Below the pieces are notes generated by a model, which was given only the letters and a program-made list of their open reading frames with translations, did no database searches and had not been told where the DNA came from. 64,000 nucleotides of DNA from Balanoglossus misakiensis (lineage: Eukaryota > Hemichordata). Position 1 is the stretch's first letter. Every line of letters starts with the position of its first letter. Below, in pieces: positions 21,601-30,990 of the stretch. A program made the translations under genes and the position numbers. The stretch spans positions 5,518,001-5,582,000 of the forward strand of contig CM082590.2 in NCBI GenBank assembly GCA_040954595.2, in the 5' to 3' direction.

Positions 21601-23290
21601 GATCAATTCCAGAAAAGTAGATTTTTTACCAAAAATGTGAAAAAAGACAAAAAAATGCATAAAAAATAGAAAATTCACTCTTTTAGCTCAAAACATACAG
21701 AACCGTGTGAGGTTAACAAAAGACTAATTTTCAAATCAATATGACCATTGGTTGTTGAGTTTCTTCAGTTTTGACCAATTTCACGTTTTCCCAGCTAATT
21801 TGCATATTTTGGGCAATGACAACTTCATTTGAACAAACTCCCATCTACAGCTCATAATGCATCAACACACCAAATATGGAGGTTACACGCGGTGGTTTTC
21901 AAGTTTTTGATGTGGACGGACATACAGACATCCATACATACATCCATACAGACGCAACTGATTCCATAAGGTCCCATGGTATATTACATCACCAAATGGG
22001 ATCTAAAAATGGTTTTGATTTAAGATGGTGTGCTATTTCAGTAATAGACAAAGATTGATATGAAACCGAATGATCATAATAATTGTTATTTTTTCTGAGG
22101 TTGAGTGACAATTCTCTATGACCAAAATACATGTGTGTAGCTGAACCACATTAAACACAACAAATATTTTAACACACCATGCAGCGAACCCTCGGTTGTG
22201 ATTCGTCAATACGCCGTCACATGACCTTTGTCATTTCGAACTGTTCCCTAGGGCATCAGTTCGATCGGTTTCTGCCCAGTACTGTTGCCTGGATGTGGTG
22301 TGTGTCGTGTTTGGTGTGTTATAAAACACATGATGACTGACACATTTGGGCAACAGTGTATTTTTGATGACCTCGGGACTGCCAGTCACACCAAAACAGT
22401 CTGTTTTCCCTCGGGCTATGCCCTCGGGAAAACAAGACTGTTTTAGTTGTTACTGGCAGTGCCCTCGGTCATCAAAATACACTATTGCCCTCATTGTCAG
22501 TCATCATGTGTAAAACTGGAATTGCTGATGGGGCCGATCGAGTGCCAGTGGGTCTAATGTGTGTGCGTTTTTAATTCTGTGGTTACAAATGACAAACAGT
22601 GTCTCTGAAATATTTCTAGTCTCATCAAGTGTGAACATGGTATCAGTTTATAGTAGTTTTGTTCAATGTGGTTCAGCTTAGTGCTACAACAGTAACAGCA
22701 TCAGGGGTGCTATAGAAAGCGGTGTTGCGAACTGCAACAACATATTTGCAAACAGGAAAGTGCGTTGGACCTTGAAAAACGCCCTAGTTGAGAATTGATT
22801 CCCACCAAGGAGAAATTGAGTTGACCCCTAAAAATACCTAGAAAACATTGGTTGAGGGCGCATTCAACATGGTGCAAACTGTTTGCAGTGGACATCCCAG
22901 TGTCAGTAAGTGTATTTTTCATGGAAAAATTAACATAAGGAATATTTTGTTTGCATCAAGAATCCATTTTATTTCAACAAAAATCATTATTTTAAGAGGA
23001 TATTTTCATTAAAATTTGTTGCATACCAGAAAGCCAGGCTGTCTATTGTTATTTTGTTGTATGTAATTGAAATACAATTTCAGGCAAATTTATTTAGCTC
23101 TTTGCGTGCACTGCACATGAAAAATAAAATATCAAACGCTAGTCTTGAGCGATGACTCTGAATTAAACATCGGTCAATACAAAACACTTACCACATACTG
23201 GTAGTAACCCTTTGCATTGACATCATATCCATCAGCTATCAGCGACTGAATCTTTGCAACATCACCCGTCCATGCGGCATCGAAGAGATC
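8297..23290 (-). CDS. Ankyrin-ROCO-death-domain protein (DAPK1-like, no kinase domain seen), 18 exons, 5' end not found
   Basis: Multidomain signalling protein with ankyrin repeats, a Roc GTPase, a COR dimerisation domain and a death domain. Exons in transcript order: 23290-23192, 20422-20324, 20034-19936, 17477-17379, 16527-16429, 16250-16152, 15985-15887, 15712-15614, 14854-14741, 14124-14026, 13254-13141, 12378-12313, 12119-12000, 11625-11386, 11058-10914, 10733-10585, 9986-9807, 9622-8297. All have AG/GT borders on the minus strand and the phases agree; they sum to 3345 nt, 1114 residues plus a TGA. Ankyrin repeats fill residues 1-395. Roc motifs: P-loop GDGGVGKT about 420-427, switch II DFAGQ about 471-475, and SRAD about 551-554 at the guanine-specificity position. 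COR follows from about 600; the death domain is about 963-1105. Family knowledge: ROCO proteins are GTP-regulated dimeric scaffolds, and in DAPK1 the same modules follow a kinase. No kinase exon is visible. The first exon starts inside a repeat at a splice acceptor, so the start codon lies further right and was not found. Orthology to DAPK1 itself is uncertain. Confidence 0.9.
9807..12119 (-). CDS. ROCO exons coding the Roc GTPase and start of COR (five exons)
   Basis: Exons 12119-12000, 11625-11386, 11058-10914, 10733-10585 and 9986-9807 code the GTPase core. The first holds beta1 and the P-loop (KLFFAGDGGVGKTTLLESL). The second holds an acidic linker and WDFAGQAEYYVTHNMFLG, the switch-II block typical of Roc domains (DFAGQ instead of Ras DTAGQ). 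The third holds beta5 with VVILVASRADKL, the guanine-base motif. The last two are helical and lead into COR. The phase is 0 except between the third and fourth exons, where the Ala codon is split 1+2. The intron after the P-loop exon carries a palindromic element (11658-11816). The (TACA)n tract at 10763-10855 sits in the intron between the third and fourth exons. Confidence 0.92.
10763..10855. repeat. (TACA)n/(CACA)n microsatellite in a ROCO intron
   Basis: A tract of CATA repeats followed by mixed CACACA. Read antisense it gives spurious Cys/Met/Val/Tyr open frames. Confidence 0.9.
11658..11816. mobile_element. Palindromic element in a ROCO intron
   Basis: TATAATTCCA.TATATTTCTTTGTTTGACGTCA and its inverted counterpart (TGACGTTAAACAAAGAAA, ATCATGGGATTATATA) form arms of about 40 bp with a partly complementary middle (AGTGGTTTTCGGGG / GTGAAAACCAC). 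No target duplication was established. Confidence 0.7.
12313..12378 (-). CDS. ROCO half-repeat ankyrin exon joining ankyrin array to Roc
   Basis: A 66-nt phase-0 exon codes 22 residues beginning TGKTPLDVAKES, the first half of an ankyrin repeat. It ends LLDYIQ just before the Roc domain (RRKEFKVL). The acceptor is TTAATTAG and the donor is GTGAGT. It caps the ankyrin stack. Confidence 0.85.
13141..13254 (-). CDS. ROCO ankyrin exon, long type, copy 1
   Basis: A 114-nt phase-0 exon codes 38 residues of one ankyrin repeat (DGNTALHVAAMG, then VVKLLLQYGADIDCKNK). It carries five extra residues in the first loop compared with the 33-residue exons. Its partner at 14741-14854 differs at only a few residues and lies 1600 bp away in a duplicated block. 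Confidence 0.88.
14026..14124 (-). CDS. ROCO ankyrin exon, 33-residue type, copy 1
   Basis: A 99-nt phase-0 exon reads DGNTPLHSAAGCPNEGG, then LRLLLEHKADVTIQNK, one canonical ankyrin repeat with TPLH and a helix-2 LLLEH. The donor is GTAAAT and the acceptor is CTTACAG. It belongs to a five-member exon set that extends to 16527. Confidence 0.88.
14741..14854 (-). CDS. ROCO ankyrin exon, long type, copy 2
   Basis: A 114-nt exon (DGNTALHMAAMGDEWYG, then VVKLLLQYGADIDCRNK). It is a paralogue of 13141-13254 within a direct duplication of about 1.6 kb that also copied the flanking introns. Confidence 0.88.
15614..15712 (-). CDS. ROCO ankyrin exon, 33-residue type, copy 2
   Basis: A 99-nt phase-0 exon (NGNTPLHDAAEYNNEGG, then LRLLLEHKADVTIQNK). 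It corresponds to 14026-14124 in the 1.6-kb duplication. It is also the first of four ankyrin exons spaced 265-277 bp apart, each followed by a (CAAA)n intron tract. Confidence 0.88.
15887..15985 (-). CDS. ROCO ankyrin exon, 33-residue type, copy 3
   Basis: A 99-nt phase-0 exon (RGDSPLHSAAGSDNEGG, then VRLLLEHKADVTIQNK). Its 33 residues are identical to those of the next exon at 16152-16250, so the duplication is recent or gene conversion has acted. Confidence 0.88.
16152..16250 (-). CDS. ROCO ankyrin exon, 33-residue type, copy 4
   Basis: A 99-nt phase-0 exon with the same protein sequence as 15887-15985 and almost the same flanking intron. Only the length of the CAAA tract differs clearly. 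Confidence 0.88.
16429..16527 (-). CDS. ROCO ankyrin exon, 33-residue type, copy 5
   Basis: A 99-nt phase-0 exon (NGNIPLHDAAGSHNEGC, then VRLLLEHKADVTIQNK). The second half is identical to its siblings. It lies nearest the older type-C ankyrin exons and is slightly more diverged. Confidence 0.87.
17379..17477 (-). CDS. ROCO ankyrin exon, type C, copy 1
   Basis: A 99-nt phase-0 exon reads NGFTALHEASRKGQLDA, then VRVLISHGADVSAKDV. It shares the acceptor context CTTCATTCCAG and donor GTACGTG with the exons at 19936 and 20324. The three share intron sequence and are tandem duplicates, separated here by a transposase pseudogene. Confidence 0.88.
17745..19704 (+). pseudogene. Broken ZNF862/KIAA1586-like (hAT-related) transposase copy
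   Basis: The plus-strand reading pieces match the C-terminal two thirds of ZNF862/KIAA1586-type proteins, hAT-related transposase derivatives. The landmarks are a GAAVMVANRSGVASKLK block, ISVHCVCQRLALAC, the NIRWLSF box, PVSNA followed by PERGAS, KTRLRSRLSSEML and an acidic tail ending SDFEFD. No N-terminal zinc finger is present. Lesions: a one-base frameshift near 18050; a 383-bp MITE inserted at 18691; TAG at 19314-19316 where the family normally has Trp (VSNAW); and a frameshift near 19400. An AATAAA lies at 19742-19747. It interrupts duplicated ROCO intron sequence: TTATCCATAATGAA at 17744 is continued by a GTCAGTTCACG context near 19922. It is antisense to the host gene. The family assignment rests on recognised motifs, not on a search. 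Confidence 0.8.
18691..19073. mobile_element. 383-bp MITE with TIR CAGAGGTCGCG nested in the transposase pseudogene
   Basis: Both ends carry CAGAGGTCGCG, inverted, and the element is flanked by GAAGTT at 18685-18690 and 19074-19079. Removing the element plus one GAAGTT restores one continuous reading frame (NEEV followed by AVKEN), which fixes the borders. The interior repeats the motif TGCGTC. The CAG start suggests hAT affinity, but the 6-bp TSD is shorter than the usual 8. Confidence 0.85.
19800..19822. repeat. Poly-G run
   Basis: About 22 consecutive G after GAATTGG; its length is unreliable in any assembly. Confidence 0.9.
19936..20034 (-). CDS. ROCO ankyrin exon, type C, copy 2
   Basis: A 99-nt phase-0 exon (MGSTALHEVSGKGQLDA, then MRELISHGADVNAKDR) with the same splice-site contexts as its siblings. 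Its left flank (around 19920) is the far side of the pseudogene insertion. Confidence 0.87.
20324..20422 (-). CDS. ROCO ankyrin exon, type C, copy 3
   Basis: A 99-nt phase-0 exon (DCSTALHSASRTGQLDA, then MRELISHGADVHAKDV). It lies 388 bp from copy 2; exon and intron were duplicated together. Confidence 0.87.
20808..21005. mobile_element. MITE-B, full copy
   Basis: TA flanks CTGTAAAACACTT on the left and AAGTGTTTTACAG on the right, and the arms are inverted along most of their length. The TTTTCGCGA motifs on both arms mark the family. A TA target suggests Tc1/mariner-type mobilisation (inference). Confidence 0.88.
21280..21960. repeat. Dispersed repeat, partner of 1430-2210
   Basis: It shares the TTTTGACCAATTTCAC and CAGCTAATTTGCATATTTT blocks and the terminal GACATACAGACATCC region in the same orientation. 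Confidence 0.65.
22323..22514. mobile_element. Palindromic foldback MITE with CCTCGGG motifs
   Basis: AAAACACATGATGACTGACA and its inverted right copy bound arms that also share CAGTGTATTTTTGATGACC and CAGTC.TGTTTTCCC; the centre is TCGGGCTATGCCCTCGG. The arms are about 90 bp. Confidence 0.82.
22520..23190. other. ROCO intron sequence without recognised elements
   Basis: This lies between the first recognisable ankyrin exon and the type-C ankyrin exons. I see no further ankyrin exon here. Confidence 0.5.
23192..23290 (-). CDS. ROCO first recognisable ankyrin exon
   Basis: A 99-nt phase-0 exon between a GTTACAG acceptor and a GTAAGTG donor reads DLFDAAWTGDVAKIQSLIAD, then GYDVNAKGYYQYV. LFDAA.TGD is typical of the opening repeat of an ankyrin stack, so only a short N-terminal exon, perhaps just the start codon, is likely missing upstream. 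I could not pick that exon with confidence between 23300 and 36000. Confidence 0.85.
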
Positions 23291-23299
23291 CTGTAACAT

Positions 23300-24150
23300 T
23301 CAACAAGAAACACTTCTTTTATCAAAATATTCTCAAAATGCAATCATAAGCAACAGAAATATAAAACAAAGGAAAAAACATTGAAATCATCATTAATGAA
23401 GAATTATGAAAACAAAACATGATCATGTCACTGTCAATAAAATAATGACATCATATTGTGAGTAAACAAAGACAAGACAAAACAGCAAGATCTCCAAAGG
23501 GCAACAGGAAAACAGAAATACAAAACCGGTGGTGGCACTCCCAGGGAAAATGGACATTGCTTCTCCATAAAATTTCAAGACTTGATCCTTTTTCCATGAC
23601 TTTTCAACAATACAGATAGACAAATTGCGAAATATAGAAGATTATTATACACCTACTGCTGTAACCTATGGAGTTCCGTAATACAATAATTCGTGGTATC
23701 ACCATACAATAATTATTAAAATGAGGACGCGGAGTCCAATAACACCAGGGTTATTGGACGCATTTTGATTCACGGGTGTTTAATGTGAACAATGATGATA
23801 TTACACCCTACTCTCACAAAAATTATATATAAAAAGTACACAGTCGTTATTAAACAAAATTATTGGTGACCCAAGATGCGAAATAAGTCAAAATCCTCGA
23901 TGAAATTTCAGTCGAAGGAATCTGTGAACGAACAGGCGAGCGCGTTCATTTCAAGTATCAGAACGAGCTCAGCGCAAGCAGCGTAGAATGTCGCGCGCGA
24001 GACAGGCAGTTCGACACTAGCATCACCTGATGCGCAAGGTGAAGGCGCGTTCGATATGCAAATTACATCATGGCGGTGTCTGAAAACTAGAAAGTCCGAT
24101 AGCGGCCAATTTATTCTTTATCGTTCATGAAGAACGTTCAGAAAAGGTGT
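23300..24150. other. Upstream ROCO region, no exon identified
   Basis: It contains a partial inverted pair around 23724-23776 (GAGGACGCGGAGTCCAATAA with TTATTGGACGCATTTTG) and a GC-richer stretch at 23930-24060. The missing ROCO start exon may lie here or further right. Confidence 0.4.
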
Positions 24151-24156
24151 ATAATA

Positions 24157-24306
24157 ATAAGGTTATTCACAAAATACCGGGACTTATGTGATTGTCCTCG
24201 TACATCGTACGCTTCGGTATTGTCCTCGACGCTGCGCGTCTCGGACAATACCTGCGCTGCATGATGTACTCGGACATAAATCCCGGTATTTTGTGAATAA
24301 CCTTAT
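24157..24306. mobile_element. Palindromic foldback MITE
   Basis: ATAAGGTTATTCACAAAATA is matched by its exact reverse complement at the right end (24287-24306). The inner arms share CGGACAATACC / GGTATTGTCCTCG and GTCCTCGTACATC / GATGTACTCGGAC. A related single end occurs at 55906-55945. Confidence 0.85.
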
Positions 24307-24867
24307 AAAATCAGACAATAAAAGCCCCCTTGGCGCTTAATTTACAGAAACTGGGACAGATAATGCCATAATACAAATACATTTTAGCAATAACATTGTT
24401 TCTAATACAAAGAACTTGGCTTTAGACACCCATCTGTATTTCAAATCTCGCTTGAACATTGTTGGAAGAAGTATCATTTTTTTTATCATTTTCAAAGACA
24501 GTGATGATAACTGGAAAGCATCCCCTTCTCTGTGATAGTTTTGGGAACATGCATGGATAGCCATTATCCCTGAGTGTATCACCACCACTGGGGTAAAAGT
24601 TCACAATCTTTTGACAATCACATTCATATATTTTCTTTATTTTCTCATTCTGCATACAGAAATATACAGAGCTTCCCTCTGTAGTTTTTCTCTGTAGTAC
24701 CGTAGGTACCATGAGTATGTGAGAAATAACACAATGACTTTGTTGCAGACAAAATTGATGTTCAAGAATGTGGTCATTAAACAATGCAATTTAACAAGAA
24801 TGATATGAATACTTTTCTATCACTGCTACAAAAACCAAGTGATCAAAGGTTAGCATGACATTAAACT

Positions 24868-26424
24868 GAGTGCGGCTGAAACACCCTTCGCTTACAATCG
24901 ACGTTTGTGTCACCTTGAATGAACTCGCCTACAGGTCAGAAAGGTCATTGTCTTTTGATATGGTAATTGGTATCTATGTGGAGTGAGCCACTGTAGAGAT
25001 GCTAATCAGACTCTGGAATGATTGACTATACAGTAATACAGACATAGATTGAAAACGATTTGGGCTGTATATTGGATACTTAGTAAGCTATTTAGTGTTT
25101 TTTATTCAAAATTATCTCTATGACATTTGGAACAATTAAAAAAAAATTCTGTTTACATTTGCACTTTATATTCTGCATAAATCAAATATGGCCGCCAAAT
25201 GAATGTTTGACAGCTTAATATCATACTCCACCATATACAATAAGGTTCTGGCATAGAAAATATGTTTTAGCACTAGAAAAATACACAAAAGAGAATGAAA
25301 AATGGTTCCAGATTCAAGCATACACTGAAAAAGAAGGTCTAAGTTATAGCTAATGGAGTAAAAAAATAGTAAGGTAACATCTCAGTTTATTTAACAGGTG
25401 TTCGTGTAACCAAGTCGCCACAATACGTTTCAGCTGATTTTTAAGACTTAGATATATGATCTAAATATTATTTTCGGAGATAAAGTACGACCTTCAAGTT
25501 AAATAATAATCTACAAGCGTCATTTAATTGACATTTTAATACTTTAGGAAGTATATCGTTAAACCGATGTCAGGTTTAATGAAGTCATGTGATTATAATT
25601 ATTTGTTGCATTGCTATTACATTTTCATTTTACATATTAATGTAGGGGAGTTTTATATTTGCTTCGTTACGCATTTCTAGTGCTACAACATATATTCTAT
25701 GGTAGAACCTTATTATATATGCTGGAGTATGATAAACTGTCAAACATTCATTTGGCGGCCATATTGGATTTATGCAAAATATAACATGCAAATGTAAACA
25801 AAATATTTTCAAAATTGTTCCAAATGTCAGAGAGATAGTTTTGAATTAAAAACACTAAAATAGCTTACGTAGTACCCGATATGCTGCCCAAATATGGTTT
25901 TGTAGGAATACTGTTCAGCATATTGAATTTATGCAAATTATGAAACATGCCTATGTCAAATATTATTCCAAAATGGTTCTTCATGCAAATGAAATATTTT
26001 TAAACTTTAAAATAATGGAAAATGTCCTGTTTTTTTCTTGATATTTAGCTCCAAAATTTTCAATATTAAATTTATGCAAATTAGACATATTTCCACAAAA
26101 TGGATTCGGGTGCATTTTTGATATGTTGTTCTAGACACCTCTCCAAAATATATTCTGAAGAAAAAAATTATGTTGCAATTTGTATTGGGTTAGGTGCCCA
26201 AATGTTGAAATCTCGTAGATTGACTAGACTATAAGTGCGACTGAAACACCGTTCGCTTACAATCAACATTTGTGTCACCTTGAATGAACTCGCCTACAGG
26301 TCAGAAAGGTCATTGTCTTTTGATATGGTAATTGGTATCTATGTGGAGTGAGCCACTGTAGAGATGCTTATCAGACTCTGGAATGATTGACTATACAGTA
26401 ATAAAGACATAGATTGAAAACGAT
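24868..26424. repeat. Composite: 192-bp direct repeats enclosing 210-bp inverted repeats
   Basis: The direct repeats 24868-25060 and 26233-26424 are nearly identical (GACAGTAATACAGACATAG versus ATACAGTAATAAAGACATAG). Between them, 25064-25277 and 25676-25890 are inverted copies of each other (ATGGCCGCCAAATGAATG against CATTCATTTGGCGGCCAT). No open frame spans the unit. Confidence 0.8.
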
Positions 26425-26498
26425 TGATTGTGATAACAAAATATGACGAGCAGTTTATTACAAGTGAAATCTTTGTATGTCCAGCACAAACAACGAAC

Positions 26499-26593
26499 AG
26501 TCTCCATGATGTTAATTGTTACAAGTTGTGTGCCCCACCCACAGTCTCTCCATGATGTTAATTGTTACAAGTTGTGTGCCCCACCCACAGTCT
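26499..26593. repeat. Short tandem duplication of a unit of about 50 bp
   Basis: CCATGATGTTAATTGTTACA, then AGTTGTGTGCCCCACCCACA occurs twice back to back. Confidence 0.9.
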
Positions 26594-26599
26594 CTCGAT

Positions 26600-28330
26600 C
26601 CACACAGACACCTCACTCAGAACTCACGGATTGACTGACTGAATTCCACAGATGTTTGGACAGTCATTGTCATGCAGAACAAATCAGAGCTTCGCGTGTA
26701 GACAGACATTTTAGGGGTACAATACACGCATAGCACAGAGCTGGTTGGAGCTGACTTGCAATTGGAGCCCACATATATTGCCGTGTCTACAAGTTGTTGT
26801 GTGCCATGTTGTATTTCATCGACAATTTGTCAAGTTTTCACAACTGTCATTTTGCTGCGACATGTTCTGTCCGAGCGGTAATTTGTAAATTTTGTCCATC
26901 AAAAGTTTCATTCCACCCGAAACATGAATAATGTCAGCAGACGGATATTTATTCTGAAACACCTGATGATTAGATTATGGGCGTCCATGACCAGAGACGG
27001 AATTCTACAAACTCAGAAACTGTTGCCCGTTCAGTTCAAGGGTCACTTACCAGTGACCTCCATTCCTGGGAAGCCATTGTTATGTCATTAACATTGCCTT
27101 GGCATTCATTCACTAATTACATCATTTAGCACCCGTCTTTTGTTCGAACGTCCAGTTATATAACTCCAGGTTGGACAAGTGAAAGTCCTTTGGTTCCAAG
27201 ATGGCGTCGTCTTGTCACGTGATTTAGGAGGTAATGGGCGACTTCAAATAAATGGGGGACAGGGGGGAACAGACTACTAATTTTGAACCCAGGTGGGGCA
27301 CTCACTTTATGGCTCGTCTAGACTTTTGACACACCGATTTTGGATAGAATGAAGTCTTTTGACCAGTATTAAACTGAAGGACGACTTTTGAAGCCGGATT
27401 TTGACCGACAATTGAGTTTGTGTTTTGGAGTTTTTACAGCAGAGTCTCCCCCGGGGTCGTTACGCTGCAAAGAAAAAACAGAATGTTCCGGTTTATAGAG
27501 AATCTTGTCGTTAAATGAAAAATCAGAATTTGCCAACAAAACTTATTTAGTTTCTATCATATTAGTATCCAGCTACTCTCCCTTAATGAATCCATGAGCT
27601 TTAACTTTTTTGGGTCACGAAATTCATTTTCAAACTGTGTGAATATTTAATTCAGGTCAAACAGATTGTATGAAATGAAGTATATACACATATTATAAAC
27701 TCTATTAAGTATGGGTGCATATGCAAGTTTTAACCAGATAAACAACGGAACATGGCGGCCACTACGGGAAAATGCAAAATTCAATGAAAACAGTGCATTC
27801 CCCTCTTTGAAACTTTATCACCAAAGCATATTTCACTTCGAAAATTTGCCGAACACTTTGAAATAGTCCGTAGACTTACTGTTGCAATTATGGTGAGAGA
27901 ATTGTCTGTTGAATTGAAAGTCTCTGAAAGTCTGAACAGAGAGACGAGCAAGAAGACAAATCAGAAGAGCCCAGAAAAGGATCGAGTATGAACTACATTG
28001 CAAACCAAACATTGTCACATTCATTGTACATTATAATGTTTAAACAGTGTATAGTTTGAATAGTACTGGCCGGGGTTCGCTGGTATGTAGGTCGACATGC
28101 CTATGCATGCGGAGGAAGGTGTTGTCATAGCAACACACAGCCTTGTCACGCCAAACGGGAATGCTGTATGTTGAAGGGCCTAATCGGGGGTCTGCAGCAC
28201 GTCCCTTCATAAATTTAAGGGTGGACTAATTTATATCCTGGCTAGAAGTGGCGGCCTGCTAGATTGCGTGGCAACGACAGATTTGCTTTTGCCCATGGCG
28301 TGAAGTCTTCAGTAATATTATGAAGGGTAT
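26600..28330. other. Intergenic stretch, no gene recognised
   Basis: Mixed composition; no family-like protein or paired terminal repeats were seen. The ATGGCGTCG context at 27201 is isolated. Confidence 0.45.
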
Positions 28331-28339
28331 AGGCCGAAA

Positions 28340-28530
28340 GAAATAGGGGGGGGGGGGTCATACTTTTGAAACCTGTCTATTAGGGAGGATCACATTCTAC
28401 AAAACTGACTCTAGGGGGGGGGGGGCAGAGGTCCGATTTTAGAAAGGGATGTTGGGGGCAGGGTCACCGTTACATGATGGACCGTCCCCAATTTCCCCCA
28501 ACCCACAGCTGTAATTACTGAAGCCTCCCT
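28340..28530. repeat. G-run repeat, inverted relative to 49940-50385
   Basis: Read on the minus strand it contains GCTTCAGTAATTACAGCTG, GTGACCCTGCCC and GTGATCCTCCCT, resembling CCTTCAGTAATTACAGGG, TGTGACCCTCCCCC at 49950-50060. Long G runs lie at 28346 and 28415. Confidence 0.55.
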
Positions 28531-28729
28531 TAAGGTCAAAATCCACGAAAGCATCAATATGGGATTTTGAGAGCCATAGAGATTTGGAAAGTGTTCATTT
28601 ATACGCAATTTGGGTATATTCCTGGGGAGTTCAAAAGTATATTTTTCTTCTTTAATTCATGAAAACGTTGCTAATATCAGTTCTGTGCCACAAAAATCAA
28701 GCTAATATTGTTTATATAACATTTACAGG

Positions 28730-28990
28730 TTATTTACGACAAATTTATTGTCTATTTTTTTATTTATTTATTTTATTTAATTCATTCATATCAAACACAG
28801 GAAGTTTGTCTACTTAGGTTAGGATGACTGAAACAGGTGTGAATCACCTATACAGAGCCAGTTGAGAATAAAAATGCCTTGCTCAAGGGCACAACATCTT
28901 GGCCATAAAGTCACATGACCATTCTCAAATAGAAAATCCATGGCCATGTCCATGTCTGACCACTAGGCCTAGATGTCTTCTTGAATGTAT
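28730..28990. repeat. Probable SINE or other dispersed repeat fragment
   Basis: The stretch from GCCTTGCTCAAGGGCACAAC onward, with an upstream TATTTATTTA tract, resembles a motif I know from repeats of aquatic animals. No second copy was found in the window, so this is a weak call. Confidence 0.3.
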
Positions 28991-30365
28991 TTCATCTATG
29001 GATGTTTTACTATTTCAAATTGAAGTTGCGTCATTTCCACTCAGAAGTCAAATAATGAAGCGACTTGTTAGAATTTGTCCTCTCTCGTATACTGGTTATC
29101 TTCATCTTGATTGTGTGCTGAAATATTATGAGGGATTTTATTCTGAAAATTGTCACAAGAAGCCAAAACTTCCCTTTATTTTCTTCTTGGCGACTATGGT
29201 CGATTTATTTCCATAGTGTGTCACATTCCAATGGAATGAATTGTCTTTCTCCCCATGAAAAAACATCTAGCCCCCTTAGGATACCAAATGATGACTCCCT
29301 GAGTACTTAACTCAGTGCCAAGTCTTCAAACATCCAAAGGATAATTTGCCTGATAGTAGTTTTCTCTATAATCAATATCACTTGCAACTACAACACAACC
29401 ATGAACTGTTACACAGAAAAGAACTTGCTTCTCTTTTTCTTTCTTTAAAGGTTGCGAGGTGAACCAGTCACAAATCAACATCGTAACCAGGGTAACTTCC
29501 CATTTCATGTCAAAGGTCATACTTCTATCCTCTGCTCGCATTAATAGTGATGTTTTGTCTGTTTGGGGGGGGGGGCGATTTCTGAGGGAGACTACACTTT
29601 CTACACGCTCAATCTTGAAGGTAGCTGTGTTGTGATTGGTTATCTACACATTTGTCTCAGGAGGCAACCAATCAAAGCACGGTTTACTTTCCAGGAGTTG
29701 AGTGAACAGAAGTGGGTTTGCTTTCAATACGTTGGTTGTTTCCACAAAAATCAGTCCTCAAAACTCTTCCATGCTTTTTGAATAAACGTGTAAGCAAAGT
29801 CTATTTGAAAAAACAAAGAAGATTTTCATCACCTTGGTTTCATAAAAAAATCAATAATGTTCACCATGGATTTAACACAGATTAGCAGCCATCTTGAATT
29901 TCAAATTTGAGACAATTTTGTCATTTAAATTTTTTACGATGAATAATGATCTGTTTTCTCAATTTGTAGAGAGAATTATCTAAAGTTGTATTGAGGAAAA
30001 TATGAACTCAATTTTCAGACTGAATTTGAAGGTGCATGTTAAAACCAAACATGAGAAGCAAGTGGGAATAGTTCATGTCTTGTATTGCAATAATTTGGCG
30101 GCCCATGTTCCACTCGGGAGAAAAAATGCCAACGAAGGAGACACACATATACACAAAAGATTGCAAAAGTAAATGATTTATTTTAAAAACATCAAGGATT
30201 AAAAGACACAAAAATCCTTCTGGCAGTGAAGAAGCAGTAAAAGATTCAATTCTCAAGTCTTCATTAAAAGATATCTAAAATCTGCAGTTGATGAAACTGC
30301 ATTGCAAAGGATTGGTAAAATTTGTAATATTCATATCCAAGATGAGGTCATACATCGAAAAAACA

Positions 30366-30455
30366 TTTAACCCTTTCACCCCAATTTTACTCTTCAAAGG
30401 TTCAACCCCACATAGAAACCAACAGGTTTGGACTGAACCATTGTGGTGATAGGGT
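30366..30455. repeat. CCCTTTCACCCC repeat, inverted copy at 41497-41592
   Basis: TTTAACCCTTTCACCCCAAT to GAACCATTGTGGTGATAGGG is matched in reverse complement around 41500-41590 (ACAATGGTTCAGTTCAAATT to GGGGGTGAAAGGGTTCAAC). Confidence 0.6.
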
Positions 30456-30611
30456 ACAAAGCACCCCAGTTTCCACAAAACATAAGTTGTGATCTGTGAA
30501 AATCAACAAGATTTCATTGGCAGGCTCCTGTAAGCTTTGCAGACTGTTACTTTAAAATTCTCATTTATAAAAATGGACTTGCAGGGCAATCACACGCTGA
30601 CCATCAAATTC

Positions 30612-30990
30612 AGTGTAACTTTCATTAAGGATGTACAACTGTTAAAAGTGAAAGTTATTGTCATTTTTATGGAAGATTTTAAGTTGCCCAGGCTTTTCTA
30701 AGTGTACCAAAAATCTGTAACAAAATATAGGGGTCACTGTGCTTGTTTTTGAAATACAAAGCTGTGAATTTAGCCAAACTTAAAAACAGCTGAGTAATTT
30801 TTTTTACCAATGGGTGTCTATGGGCCGAAAAAAGTTATTTCAAAATTGAGTGTGTGCATGGTGACCACAATATATTGTTTGAGTTCTGATTTAAAATCCC
30901 TGAAATGACGATAGTAGAAGTGCGTTTTCTGGGAATTCTCAATGTAATCCTCTGGGAGAGACATATTCCATGTGCTCCAAGTGTGCGTAT
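30612..30990. repeat. Dispersed repeat D, copy 1
   Basis: It shares AAGGATGTAC, GAAAGTTATTGTCATTTTTA, TATAGGGGTCACTGTGCTTG and TTTTTGAAATACAAAGC with 34690-35115 and 57045-57720. Confidence 0.7.

Noticed and set aside
24868-26424. Solo-LTR or LTR retrotransposon
   Set aside because: The direct repeats lack TG...CA ends, primer-binding site, polypurine tract and coding sequence.
27180-27260. Possible ROCO start exon around AAGATGGCGTCGTC
   Set aside because: The ATG is on the plus strand, opposite to the gene, and no donor in a suitable phase follows.
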